Below, piece after piece: positions 23,906-32,137 of a stretch of 35,511 bases of DNA (its first letter is position 1; each line of letters opens with the position of its first letter). The stretch is from Tersicoccus phoenicis (GTDB lineage Bacteria; Actinomycetota; Actinomycetes; Actinomycetales; Micrococcaceae): the NCBI RefSeq assembly GCF_001968835.1, contig NZ_MRDE01000115.1, forward strand, positions 1 through 35,511. Reading direction: 5' to 3'. Below the pieces are notes generated by a model that was given only the letters and a program-made list of their open reading frames with translations, did no database searches and was not told the origin of the DNA. The translations under genes and the position numbers were made by a program.

Positions 23906-25282
23906 ATGGGCGTGTGCGACGTTCCCGTGATCTCCTCGGTCTGCGATGCCGTCGGCGAAGGAGCCGCCTCTTTGGTCGCGGCCCCGTTCGACTGGCTCGC
24001 CCAGGCGATGGGTGCCGCCGCCGGGTGGCTGTTCGAGGCCGTCTGGTCGGTCTTCGACACCACAACCCTCGTGGATGTCACCAAGCCCGGCTACATCGCC
24101 GTCTACAACCTGCTGTTCGGCATCGCGGTCTTCGTGATGCTGATCTTCTTCTGCCTCCAACTCATCACCGGTCTGATCCGACGCGACCCCACCGCCCTCA
24201 CCCGAGCCGCCCTCGGCCTGGCGAAGTCCGTCCTCGGGTCGTTCGTGGTCATCACGCTCACTGCGCTGCTGCTGGAAGTCGTCGACCAGCTGTGCATCGG
24301 GATCGTGCAGGCCGCCGGGGAGACCACCGAGTCGATGGGCGACAAGATCGCCCTCCTCGCCGCAGGCCTGGTCGGGATCAACATCGCCGCACCCGGCGTC
24401 GGAGCGATCATCACGATCTTCATGGCCGGCCTCGCGATCACCGCCGCCGCGATCGTCTGGCTCTCCCTCCTCGTCAGGAAAGCACTCCTCCTGGTCGCAG
24501 TCGTGTTCGCCCCGCTCGCCTTCTCTGGTGCCTCGTGGGATGCCTCGCGCGGGTGGATCGGGAAGTGGGCGATGTTCGTCGTCGCGCTGATCTGCTCCAA
24601 GCTCGTGCTCGTCGTGATGTTCCTCGTCGCGATCACCCAGGTCTCCGCACCGATCGACGCCGACCTCGCCTCGGTCAGCGACCCCATCGCGGGGATCGTG
24701 CTCATGGCGATGGCCGCGTTCGCTCCGTACCTGACGTACAAGTTCATCGCGTTCGTCGGGTTCGACATGTACCACGCGATCGGCTCCGAACAGGACGCCA
24801 AGAGCGCACTCAACCGGCCGATCCCCGTTCCGACCAAGCCTCAGGGCGGCGGCGACCCGAAGAAGGTGCTCGACGGAACCAGCAGCGGCGGGAAAGCGGA
24901 CGGAGGCTCCGGCGGAGGAAGCACCCCACCGCCACAGCCGAAGACCCCGGCACCGGCACCCGCCGCGAGCGGCGGAGGTGCCGCCGCTGGTGGAGGGGCC
25001 GCAGCAGGCGGGGGCGGCGCAGCGGCGGCCGGTCCCGTGGCAGCCGGGGTCGTGGTCGTGGCGAGTGTCGCCAAGGATGCCGCGACCGCCGGGCCGAAGG
25101 CCGGAACCGCGTTGGGAGCCCAGGGAGAGCATGCCGCCGACGCCGCCGCGCAGACACCGCCACCACCTGCCGCCTCACCTGCGGCACCGCCGTCGAACCC
25201 GGCACCACGACCGCCGAGCACCGACCCGTCACCGCCGCCGAAGCAGCCCCCGCCGCCCGCGCCACGCCCACCGAAGGAGTAG
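23906..25282 (+). CDS. TrbL/VirB6-like conjugation membrane protein
   Basis: This 458-residue protein begins MGVCDVPVISSVCDAVGEGA; an in-frame GTG at 23897 is an alternative start. Six or so hydrophobic segments span about 65-300 (LLFGIAVFVMLIFFCLQLIT, LGSFVVITLTALLLEVVD, AIITIFMAGLAITAAAIVWL, ALLLVAVVFAPLAFSG, LVLVVMFLVAITQV, IAGIVLMAMAAFAPYL). This is the TrbL/VirB6 layout of a polytopic channel protein. The last 150 residues are low-complexity: Gly/Ala-rich, then Pro-rich (roughly 24840-25275), probably extended and cytoplasmic. The conserved FIAFVGFDMYHAIG lies at the end of the membrane part. The next gene begins four bases after the stop. Confidence 0.86.
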   Translation: MGVCDVPVISSVCDAVGEGAASLVAAPFDWLAQAMGAAAGWLFEAVWSVFDTTTLVDVTKPGYIAVYNLLFGIAVFVMLIFFCLQLITGLIRRDPTALTRAALGLAKSVLGSFVVITLTALLLEVVDQLCIGIVQAAGETTESMGDKIALLAAGLVGINIAAPGVGAIITIFMAGLAITAAAIVWLSLLVRKALLLVAVVFAPLAFSGASWDASRGWIGKWAMFVVALICSKLVLVVMFLVAITQVSAPIDADLASVSDPIAGIVLMAMAAFAPYLTYKFIAFVGFDMYHAIGSEQDAKSALNRPIPVPTKPQGGGDPKKVLDGTSSGGKADGGSGGGSTPPPQPKTPAPAPAASGGGAAAGGGAAAGGGGAAAAGPVAAGVVVVASVAKDAATAGPKAGTALGAQGEHAADAAAQTPPPPAASPAAPPSNPAPRPPSTDPSPPPKQPPPPAPRPPKE

Positions 25283-25285
25283 ACG

Positions 25286-26755
25286 ATGAGCAGCACGAAC
25301 CACGACCGGCCCACCGCGGGCGAACTCGTGCCGGTGAAGTTCTCCCGCCTCACCCGCCGCGGTGTCCTCCTCGGCCTGTCGCTGACCCAGCTCATCACGC
25401 TCGCCATCGGCGGAGCCACACTCATCGGCGCGTTCTACGCCGGCGGCGGGATGCTGCTCGCCTACACCGCCCCCATCTGGGTACTCGCCGCCGCGCTGAC
25501 CTGGATACCCATCGCAGGCCGGCCCACCGTGGAGTGGCTGCCCATCGCCTGCTGGTGGCTGTGGCGCACCACCGGCGGACAACTTCTCTACCGACGCAGA
25601 ATCGTCGTCCCGCGCCCCGTCGGCACCCTCGCACTGCCCGGCGACATGGCCCGCCTGCGCGAGTACACCGACCCCGACACCAGCGCAGGGATGATCCATG
25701 ACCCCCACGCCGCCACGTTGACCGTTGTGTGCGAGGTCACCCACCCCGCGTTCGTGCTCCTCGATCCCGGCGAGCAGGAACGCCGCGTCAGCTCCTGGGG
25801 CCGCGTGCTCGCCACCGTCTGCCGCTCCGGGAGGATCGCGACCCTGCAAGTCCTCGAACGCACCCTCCCAGACTCCGGCACCGGACTCGCCGAATGGTGG
25901 GCCACCCACGGCACCTCCGACGGCTCGTGGGCGGCCGACACCTACGCCGAACTCATAGACCGCGCCGGACCCGCCGGCGAACGCCACGCGACCACGCTCT
26001 CGCTGTCACTGGACATGAAGACCAGCGCTCGGCAAATCAGAACCGCTGGCGGCGGGATACGCGGTGCTGCCGCCGTGCTGCGACAAGAGATGAACACCCT
26101 CGTCGCGGCGCTGCGCTCCGCCGACCTATCGCCCTCGGGATGGCTGACACCAGGGCAGATCGCGGTGATGCTCCGCTCTGCCTACGACCCCGCCATCGCT
26201 GCGACCCTGGAACGCCACGGCAGGCTCGGCCAGTCCCTCGCCACCGCCGGGCCGGTTGCGGTCACCGAGACCTGGGGCAGGCTACGCACCGACTCCGCTC
26301 ACCACGCGGTGCTCTGGGTCAGCGAGTGGCCCAGGTCGCTGGTCTATCCGGGATTCCTGTCGCCCGTGTTACTGTCCACCGGCATCCAACGGTCGTTCTC
26401 ACTGATCTGCACCCCGATGCGCTCCGACGCCGCTGCTCGCGACATCCGCAAGAAGAAGGTCGAGCACATCTCCGACCAGGCCCAGCGCGCGAAGATCGGC
26501 CAGATCGAAGACGCCTCCCAGACCGCCGAATACCACGACGTGCTCCAACAAGAAGCCGACCTCACCGCAGGCCACGGCATCCTCCGCTACACCGGCCTGA
26601 TCGCCGTCTCCGCGCCTACTGTCGAGGAACTCGACGCCGCCGTCGCCGCCATCGAGCAGGCCGCGATTCAGGCGTCCTGCGAGACCCGGCTCCTCGTCGG
26701 ACAGCAAGCCGCCGCGTTCACAGCCGCCGCGCTCCCGCTGTCTCGCGTCGTCTAG
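25286..26755 (+). CDS. SCO6880-family conjugation protein (PrgI/VirB3-VirB4 N-like)
   Basis: This 489-residue protein has two membrane segments at about residues 30-75 (LGLSLTQLITLAIGGATLIG, LAYTAPIWVLAAALTWIPIA), like PrgI/VirB3. A long soluble part follows, with features of the N-terminal half of VirB4-type proteins (LSLSLDMKTSARQIRTAGGG, SWGRVLATVCRSGRIATLQV, SFSLICTPMRSDAAARDIRKKK). It lacks a Walker A. In actinobacterial systems SCO6880-type proteins are paired with a separate short VirB4-like ATPase, which here is displaced to 33308 by the cargo insertion. The C-terminus (AAALPLSRVV) looks complete. It is the last gene before the cargo. Confidence 0.87.
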   Translation: MSSTNHDRPTAGELVPVKFSRLTRRGVLLGLSLTQLITLAIGGATLIGAFYAGGGMLLAYTAPIWVLAAALTWIPIAGRPTVEWLPIACWWLWRTTGGQLLYRRRIVVPRPVGTLALPGDMARLREYTDPDTSAGMIHDPHAATLTVVCEVTHPAFVLLDPGEQERRVSSWGRVLATVCRSGRIATLQVLERTLPDSGTGLAEWWATHGTSDGSWAADTYAELIDRAGPAGERHATTLSLSLDMKTSARQIRTAGGGIRGAAAVLRQEMNTLVAALRSADLSPSGWLTPGQIAVMLRSAYDPAIAATLERHGRLGQSLATAGPVAVTETWGRLRTDSAHHAVLWVSEWPRSLVYPGFLSPVLLSTGIQRSFSLICTPMRSDAAARDIRKKKVEHISDQAQRAKIGQIEDASQTAEYHDVLQQEADLTAGHGILRYTGLIAVSAPTVEELDAAVAAIEQAAIQASCETRLLVGQQAAAFTAAALPLSRVV

Positions 26756-26800
26756 CAGAGGGTCGCGGCCTCGCACTGGTACGGCTCGACAGCGCTTCCC

Positions 26801-26822
26801 TCGCTGGATGGAACTCCAGCGA
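26801..26822. terminator. Hairpin between convergent transfer and cargo genes
   Basis: TCGCTGGA (26801-26808), loop TGGAAC, TCCAGCGA (26815-26822) form a perfect 8-bp stem. It lies in the 107-base gap between the SCO6880-type gene and the convergent cargo operon. No U-run follows on either strand. A bidirectional stop point is plausible but weakly supported. Confidence 0.35.
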
Positions 26823-26862
26823 AATTGAGGAGTGAATCACCGGTGTCCCCCAACTAACTACG

Positions 26863-27273
26863 CTACTTTCCCGGAGCCGCGTCGCCCCAAAAGAAGGAGA
26901 TTCCCCACAGGATCAGGGGCGATAGCGCGATCAAGACCCCGACGATCGCGGTCACAATGAGGAAGAGAAGCCTATTTGAGCGTTGATTGAGCTCGTTGCG
27001 ATACTGCGCCTTCAGCTCGGACTTGGTGAGCAAACTTGCACCACTGAGCACCGCTTCTTCCTTGCACCTCGTCGCCACCAATGCGAGACCACCGACAGCA
27101 ATACACACCAGACTCAGGCCCGTGGCCACAGCCACGGCACCCGCCAAGACGCTCGAAGCGACGCTCCCGAGCATCAATGCAGTCACTACGTTAATGACGC
27201 TTGCGACAAGGGCGCCGAATAGCAAGTTCAGCAGATCGGGCTCCGGAATCCACCCGCCAACGCGTTCCCTCAC
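26863..27273 (-). CDS. Small three-TM protein, last gene of cargo operon; candidate effector
   Basis: This 136-residue protein starts at a GTG overlapping the NTPase stop (GTGA). Two hydrophobic segments lie close together at about residues 15-36 and 38-62 (LLFGALVASVINVVTALML and LAGAVAVATGLSLVCIAVGG). A polar helical stretch follows at about 66-102 (LLTKSELKAQYRNELNQRSN), then a third segment at about 103-127 (LLFLIVTAIVGVLIALSPLI). I do not recognise a family. The size and the layout of TM hairpin plus amphipathic segment recall small membrane effectors of bacterial conflict systems, for example SLATT-type proteins. Coupling to a large NTPase supports a sensor-effector pair; this is inference. 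Confidence 0.78.
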   Translation of the reverse strand: MRERVGGWIPEPDLLNLLFGALVASVINVVTALMLGSVASSVLAGAVAVATGLSLVCIAVGGLALVATRCKEEAVLSGASLLTKSELKAQYRNELNQRSNRLLFLIVTAIVGVLIALSPLILWGISFFWGDAAPGK

Positions 27274-29897
27274 GGCGGATTTCCAATCGGCGAGTAAGCA
27301 TCTCCGAGAATGTCGACTCCGAGCGCGTCGATCTCCTCCACGAGTGCAGTCGTCGCTGGCGCGTCCGGCGTCGCACGGAGATCAGTCAGGCGTTGCTTGA
27401 CTTCCTCCGCCCTCACCAAGCGCGTATTCCACTGCTCAAAGGCCTGCCGAATCTCTTCCGCAGCGTTGCCCCGAGCGATTACCTGACGACGGTTTTGAAC
27501 CTCCGTCTCGATCTGCTTCTTCAGATTGTTGAGCTCCCGTTCAGACCGCACAAGTTGCGCCTCAATGTGCGCATCAACCCCCGTGTCGCCTTCCCCGACC
27601 AGTCCCTGCAGGAGCAACGGCAGCTCTGAACGGACTGTCTCCCATATAACGGCGATAAGGGCGCTGGCGACGGCTGGCACTTTGCTGCTCTCATCTTGCG
27701 ACACGCTCGCGAGCTCGCGAGTCCCCTGCCAGGAGCGGCTGTCCTGACACCACTGGAGAAGACTCCTGAGTTCAGCCTCGTACTCGCGCCACTGGCCACC
27801 CAACACGAGAGCGGCTTCGAGGCCTTGCGCAGCATCGATCTCCTTGCCGGGCCGATACCACTCGCTCCGTCCGCTCCGAAGCCTTTGCAGGCCACTCCTC
27901 ACGACACGATCAGCCGGATCAACGCCGGCTCTTCCGAGGCTGAGCAGGACCAGCGCGGTGATCTGCAAGTCCGTATTCCACGTCCCAGTTCCCGAGCGCC
28001 AGGTTCCTCCGATACGGGCCGGTCCAGCTGGGGGGCGAGTCCTTAGCCATCCGGCCGCACGGGTGGCCACCTCACTCACCTGTACCGTACGCCCGCACGC
28101 GGCGAGGCCGATTAGGACGCGCGCGGTGACCCATGGAACGCGCGCCGGATAATAACCGCCGGTTGCGTCGAGACTGACCTCAGCCATGCGAAGGAGTTCA
28201 CGCAGGCGGTCGGCATCACGGTCCATGGCTTTACCTTCGAACCCAAGCAACAGGCCAAGAACCCACGTCCTGTGGAACCGATCAAGGTCCACGTCACTTC
28301 CAGGAATCCACTCGTCCACCGCGTCTTCGGCGTCCTCCTGGATCATCCGCTGTTGGATTGTCGAGAAATCATCGCTCTCGTGGGTGGCGCCCTCGGTATG
28401 CAGCGGGAGAGGTTCGTTCGCGGGCGTTAGCCACCTTCCCCGCACATACTCAGCGCAAGCACCCCACTCCGCGTGCATCCCCACTTCAGCGAACGCTTCC
28501 GCGGCAAAAACTGCCGATGCAACGTTGTCTCCCCATGTTGGATCTTCGTCGACCTGGTGCGCAAGATGATGAGTCAGGACATTCAGCGCAGTCCAGCAGC
28601 GCGCCAGGAAAGCCGCTCCAAACTGATCGTCTGAACCAGCGATAGATATTAGGTCCAGTCGATCCAGGGTGACTTTCAGCTGAATCGGCCCCGCTTCGCG
28701 AAGGTAGTGCACAGCGACTCGCACAGGAGAGGTTGGGTTCTCCACCAATCGGTTTGAATCCAAGTGGTGAACCAGAAGCCTGGCGACAGTTCGATGACCG
28801 AAGAAGACATAGGGGCCATTCCTTCGACACACCCCTTGTTCCAGAAGGGATCGGATCGACTTCTGAGACTCTCGGTCGAACAGGGACTCATCTGCGTCGA
28901 TCTCGAACATGCCAAGACAAGCGAGGTGGCGCAAGGTCGCGAGCTCCCCTTGACTGAACGCGAGCTCTCGCAGCGACGATTCGTACACAAGGCGCGCGAG
29001 GTCAGAGATTGACGGAGCCAAGCCCGATTTGCCGTATGCCTCCGCTGCGAGCTCCGCCACGAGCGCATTGCCATTTGCGAGACCGAGCATGACTTCGGAA
29101 ACCTCACTACTGGCGGACACGGAGCCAACTATCTTGCGGCATAGATCGCCAGCGTCCGTGTAGATGATGCTGTCGCCGAGAGCGAAGCGTGCGACCAGAT
29201 CAACGACACTTGGCCAGCCAGCGCACACCCACTGGACCGACGGCAGCTCGGTAGTTTTCAGAAAACGCAGGATACTCTCCGCAACAACTGGACTGGACTG
29301 GGCATCGTCGAGAACGACGCAAACTGGCAGCCCAGGCTGCTGGAGGATCGTGGCCAGTTCGGCCAGGAAGCCAGCAAGGCCGAATCGAGGGTCCGCGAGG
29401 TCTATCCAGAGGAATCGCCGAGACCTCTGGTGCGAATGGGTAACCGAATGAAGAAGTACGCTCTTGCCAGAGGCGCTAGGACCAACCAGGCCGATCGAAC
29501 CTCCCTCAACGATTCGTCGACTGACTTCTTCTTTGACTCCAGAATAGACCTCATCAGTTGGTTGGAGGCTGATTCTGGGTCCACTTTCGCGTGCGGCGAC
29601 AAGTTCCGATTGGAGGTTGGTGCGGCTGGGCGATCCAAACGAGAGATCAGGCAGCACCCGGCCAAGCAGACCGACAAATACGGACTCCCCACGATGTATC
29701 CACGCAACAATCTCGTCGACCGTTACGTCCTCTTGCCGTCCGAAGGCAGATACACAGATCGCCGAGTCTTTCGAACTGACTGCGGGCCAGGCTGGCGGCG
29801 AATCGATGTTGAGTTCGGCCTGGAGTATCGCTACAACATCGCCCACAGGGTCATCAGACTGCGTCGCGAGGCGCAGCGCAACTGAAGTGATGTCCAC
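27270..29897 (-). CDS. STAND-like P-loop NTPase with toroid-like helical region
   Basis: This 875-residue protein starts at a GTG three bases after the hydrolase stop. The first 110 residues form a small N-terminal domain (AVSSKDSAICVSAFGR, VDEIVAWIHRGE). An NTPase follows: Walker A GLVGPSASGKS near 136-146, Walker B PVCVVLDDAQS near 191-201, sensor-like VQWVCAGWPS near 221-230, and a winged-helix-like segment near 300-375. Residues about 440-740 are helical repeats with the flavour of prenyltransferase/squalene-cyclase toroids (TGGYYPARVPWVTARVLIGL, then GTWNTDLQITALVLLSLGRA). Residues about 775-860 form a predicted coiled coil. This suggests a STAND-type sensor whose helical array binds a ligand and whose NTPase drives oligomerisation. 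No nuclease or other effector domain is fused, so the neighbouring TM protein may be the output. Confidence 0.82.
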   Translation of the reverse strand: MDITSVALRLATQSDDPVGDVVAILQAELNIDSPPAWPAVSSKDSAICVSAFGRQEDVTVDEIVAWIHRGESVFVGLLGRVLPDLSFGSPSRTNLQSELVAARESGPRISLQPTDEVYSGVKEEVSRRIVEGGSIGLVGPSASGKSVLLHSVTHSHQRSRRFLWIDLADPRFGLAGFLAELATILQQPGLPVCVVLDDAQSSPVVAESILRFLKTTELPSVQWVCAGWPSVVDLVARFALGDSIIYTDAGDLCRKIVGSVSASSEVSEVMLGLANGNALVAELAAEAYGKSGLAPSISDLARLVYESSLRELAFSQGELATLRHLACLGMFEIDADESLFDRESQKSIRSLLEQGVCRRNGPYVFFGHRTVARLLVHHLDSNRLVENPTSPVRVAVHYLREAGPIQLKVTLDRLDLISIAGSDDQFGAAFLARCWTALNVLTHHLAHQVDEDPTWGDNVASAVFAAEAFAEVGMHAEWGACAEYVRGRWLTPANEPLPLHTEGATHESDDFSTIQQRMIQEDAEDAVDEWIPGSDVDLDRFHRTWVLGLLLGFEGKAMDRDADRLRELLRMAEVSLDATGGYYPARVPWVTARVLIGLAACGRTVQVSEVATRAAGWLRTRPPAGPARIGGTWRSGTGTWNTDLQITALVLLSLGRAGVDPADRVVRSGLQRLRSGRSEWYRPGKEIDAAQGLEAALVLGGQWREYEAELRSLLQWCQDSRSWQGTRELASVSQDESSKVPAVASALIAVIWETVRSELPLLLQGLVGEGDTGVDAHIEAQLVRSERELNNLKKQIETEVQNRRQVIARGNAAEEIRQAFEQWNTRLVRAEEVKQRLTDLRATPDAPATTALVEEIDALGVDILGDAYSPIGNPP

Positions 29898-29900
29898 TGT

Positions 29901-30704
29901 CTATGCGAGTTTGGCCAGAAACTGAGCAATGGCCGCGTTGACCTGAACCTCGAAGCCGGCGAAGTTGTGCGGAGCACCTTCAACGAGCGTGACCTCTGCA
30001 CCAACCTTCTCAACCAGGTCAGCAACCCGATGATTGTCGGGAGTTGCCGCGAAGTCTGCGCCGCCGAGTACCACTAGGGTCGGAACTCCCACGTTTCCGA
30101 CCGAGTTGACATCTCCGTCCCTGCTCCGAAAAACGTCAAGCGGCCCGCCGATGCTCAAGGCCGACCGGATTGTGCCCAGTGAGACGGGCCACGTTGAGAA
30201 GATGTCTTCTGGCACCGCAACGTTGGCGCCTCTCTTGGCCATGAGCTGTTCAACGTGGGTCTTCTTGGCCTCGATCGCGCCCGCGTCTCCGGAGCCTGCA
30301 TAGAATGCGGGAAGATCGAATGGCGAGAGCAGGACGACGGCGCTGACGCGGTTTCCGAATGCGTGGTCCAGCATTCCTCGAATGATCTTCAGAGCGCCGA
30401 GGCTGTGCCCCTGAAGCACCCACCGATCCGTCCCCTGTGCGTCGAAATGATCCATCCAGGCAGAGATATCAGAGGACGTGTCGGAAAGGTCTTCGCTTAT
30501 GGTCCCTGCGTCATGCCCGCGGGTGTTCACGGCAGCGAAACCATACCCGTGTCGCGAATAGGGCGCTTGAGTGTCGAGCGCGATCGTGTTCTCGTAGAAG
30601 TTCCCCCACGATCCGTGGAGGTGCATGGCCCGCCGATCGACAGTTCCGGTGGATAGGCCCTGGAGCGCAGGCTCGGCGAGCCGTTCCACATGCCAGTTTG
30701 TCAT
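29901..30704 (-). CDS. Alpha/beta hydrolase of cargo operon
   Basis: This 267-residue protein has no signal peptide or membrane segment. Visible triad: nucleophile LQGHSLGA (Ser near 101), acid LGGADFAATPDN (Asp near 218), base EGAPHNF (His near 246). The opening HLHGSWGNFYEN supplies an oxyanion-type HG near 29-30, and NTRGHD is also typical. It resembles DUF1749/UPF0613-like serine hydrolases; the substrate is unknown. ATG at 30704 follows GAAAGGAAAT, two bases after the methyltransferase stop. In this operon it could make or remove a modification or ligand monitored by the NTPase. It could also be an effector acting on lipid or ester. Neither is shown by the sequence. Confidence 0.83.
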   Translation of the reverse strand: MTNWHVERLAEPALQGLSTGTVDRRAMHLHGSWGNFYENTIALDTQAPYSRHGYGFAAVNTRGHDAGTISEDLSDTSSDISAWMDHFDAQGTDRWVLQGHSLGALKIIRGMLDHAFGNRVSAVVLLSPFDLPAFYAGSGDAGAIEAKKTHVEQLMAKRGANVAVPEDIFSTWPVSLGTIRSALSIGGPLDVFRSRDGDVNSVGNVGVPTLVVLGGADFAATPDNHRVADLVEKVGAEVTLVEGAPHNFAGFEVQVNAAIAQFLAKLA

Positions 30705-30706
30705 TA

Positions 30707-32137
30707 CTAGATTTCCTTTCGGAGGACGACTCTCAGATAGTCAGTGGGGTAAAGTTCACCGGGGACACTCGCGACTTCGCTAGACTCAATCACGAAGAAG
30801 CCTTCAATTAGTTCACGGATATCAAGCTCGCCACCAATTGGGTTGCTGATCATGCGCCGGGCGTAATATTCAGCCATTGCTGCGACCTGCTGCCGCTCTA
30901 GACCCACAAACGGTTGCCAGCGACGCCAACGGCTTGTCGCGCGGTCGCGAAAACTAGCGACTGCCTCATCGGGAGTCTGCCCGCGTGACGGGCCAGTATG
31001 GATACGGATCGTGGTGACAACACGTCCACCGGGAATGAGCATCGTGTGCCAATCCCGCAGAACCTCACGACGTTCGTCGGCCGAGAACCGAGTCAAGAAG
31101 GCGTCGGTCACAATCAGGTCGTGCTGGCCAGCATGCGAACTGGCATAACTCCGAATATCATCGGAGACGGTTGTGACGCGTACCCCGACCCGCTTTGCGT
31201 ACCACTGACACGCGAACAGTGGCGTGTTGCATTGATCGACGACGGTCAGCTTGGTATGGCTCTCCGAGTCGCCGAGTGCGCCAACCAAGTACGCAAAGAC
31301 TGAGTAGTCGGCGGTTCCAGAGACGACTGGAGATCGTGCGCCAAGTTCGACGGCCTGATTAAGCTCGCGTGAGTAGAAGTCGTGGTGCCAGCTTGGGGTG
31401 GAGACCATATCCATGAGTCGGAGGTACTGCCAAACACCGTGATACCAAGTGCAGCCGTCCACATCCACGTGATCGCCGACACAAAGCACGGAAGCAACAT
31501 CCCCGATCAGCCGGGCGCTCTGAGCGAGGGGCTCTTCAAGGTCAAGGTCCGTTGGCAAGTCATCGAGTCCGCGAGCGATACTCCATAGGTCGGAGAGCAT
31601 CTGCTGACCAGCTGACAGGTGTTCGTCGGCAACTGTGACTGTCCAGAGTCCACTGCGGTCGGTGTCGATCACTGAAGGGGAGAAAACGAGCACCGCATCG
31701 TCAGAGAGCACGCAGTCGTAAACTGCCGTGGCTGCCAAGTCGTCGCTCAACCAGGCTACGTTCGCGACGCGAACTTTGATGCCATCGGCCTCCTGTGCGC
31801 TAAGTTGGGCGATGAACTCAGCGTCGAGGATTCCTAGGTGGGCAACCAAGTAGATGGCTTGTGTTTCGACTCCAGTTGCGGCCAAGTCTTGCCAGAGTAC
31901 GTCGGTTTGGTCGTTCTGCACCGTCGCATCCGCATCGACAATGTAGAGCAGGGTGGCACGCTCTTGCGTTCGCTCTGCGAGCGTTGAGAGCACATCGTGC
32001 TTCGCCTCGCTGCCGAAGTAGATGGTCTTCGCGTTGTGCGAGTCCTGGCGGCGACGCACGCGATCCAGGACGCGCCGATAGAGCCCGAGGGTGTCCTCGC
32101 CTAGGTCACGCCCCGGCAGCGCCTGCGCCTCCTGCAC
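30707..32137 (-). CDS. Two-domain protein with class I SAM methyltransferase, first gene of cargo operon
   Basis: This 476-residue protein starts at a GTG (32137), supported by GGGGAGGAG ten bases upstream. Residues about 35-190 form an alpha/beta domain (TIYFGSEAKHDVLSTLAERT, QAIYLVAHLGILDAEFIAQL, KVRVANVAWLSDDLAATAVY, DDAVLVFSPS). Its layout loosely resembles a half PLD-like (DUF6879-like) domain, without a clear HKD motif. Residues about 230-400 look like a class I SAM methyltransferase: PVVSGTADYSVFAYLVGAL for motif I, LTVVDQC for the acidic motif, DLIVTDAFLTRF and LIPGGRVVTTIRI for the later strands. The motif-I loop lacks the usual GxGxG, so activity is uncertain. The linker WYHGVWQYLRLMDMVSTPSW may be a lid. 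Two bases separate it from the hydrolase. Confidence 0.76.
   Translation of the reverse strand: MQEAQALPGRDLGEDTLGLYRRVLDRVRRRQDSHNAKTIYFGSEAKHDVLSTLAERTQERATLLYIVDADATVQNDQTDVLWQDLAATGVETQAIYLVAHLGILDAEFIAQLSAQEADGIKVRVANVAWLSDDLAATAVYDCVLSDDAVLVFSPSVIDTDRSGLWTVTVADEHLSAGQQMLSDLWSIARGLDDLPTDLDLEEPLAQSARLIGDVASVLCVGDHVDVDGCTWYHGVWQYLRLMDMVSTPSWHHDFYSRELNQAVELGARSPVVSGTADYSVFAYLVGALGDSESHTKLTVVDQCNTPLFACQWYAKRVGVRVTTVSDDIRSYASSHAGQHDLIVTDAFLTRFSADERREVLRDWHTMLIPGGRVVTTIRIHTGPSRGQTPDEAVASFRDRATSRWRRWQPFVGLERQQVAAMAEYYARRMISNPIGGELDIRELIEGFFVIESSEVASVPGELYPTDYLRVVLRKEI

Noticed and set aside
23384-25132. Minus-strand frame of 582 codons and plus-strand 756-codon frame at 23431-25701
   Set aside because: Both overlap the pilin-like, TrbL-like and SCO6880-type genes, which have clear membrane segments; the long frames are Arg/Asp/Gly/His-rich artefacts of GC-rich third positions.
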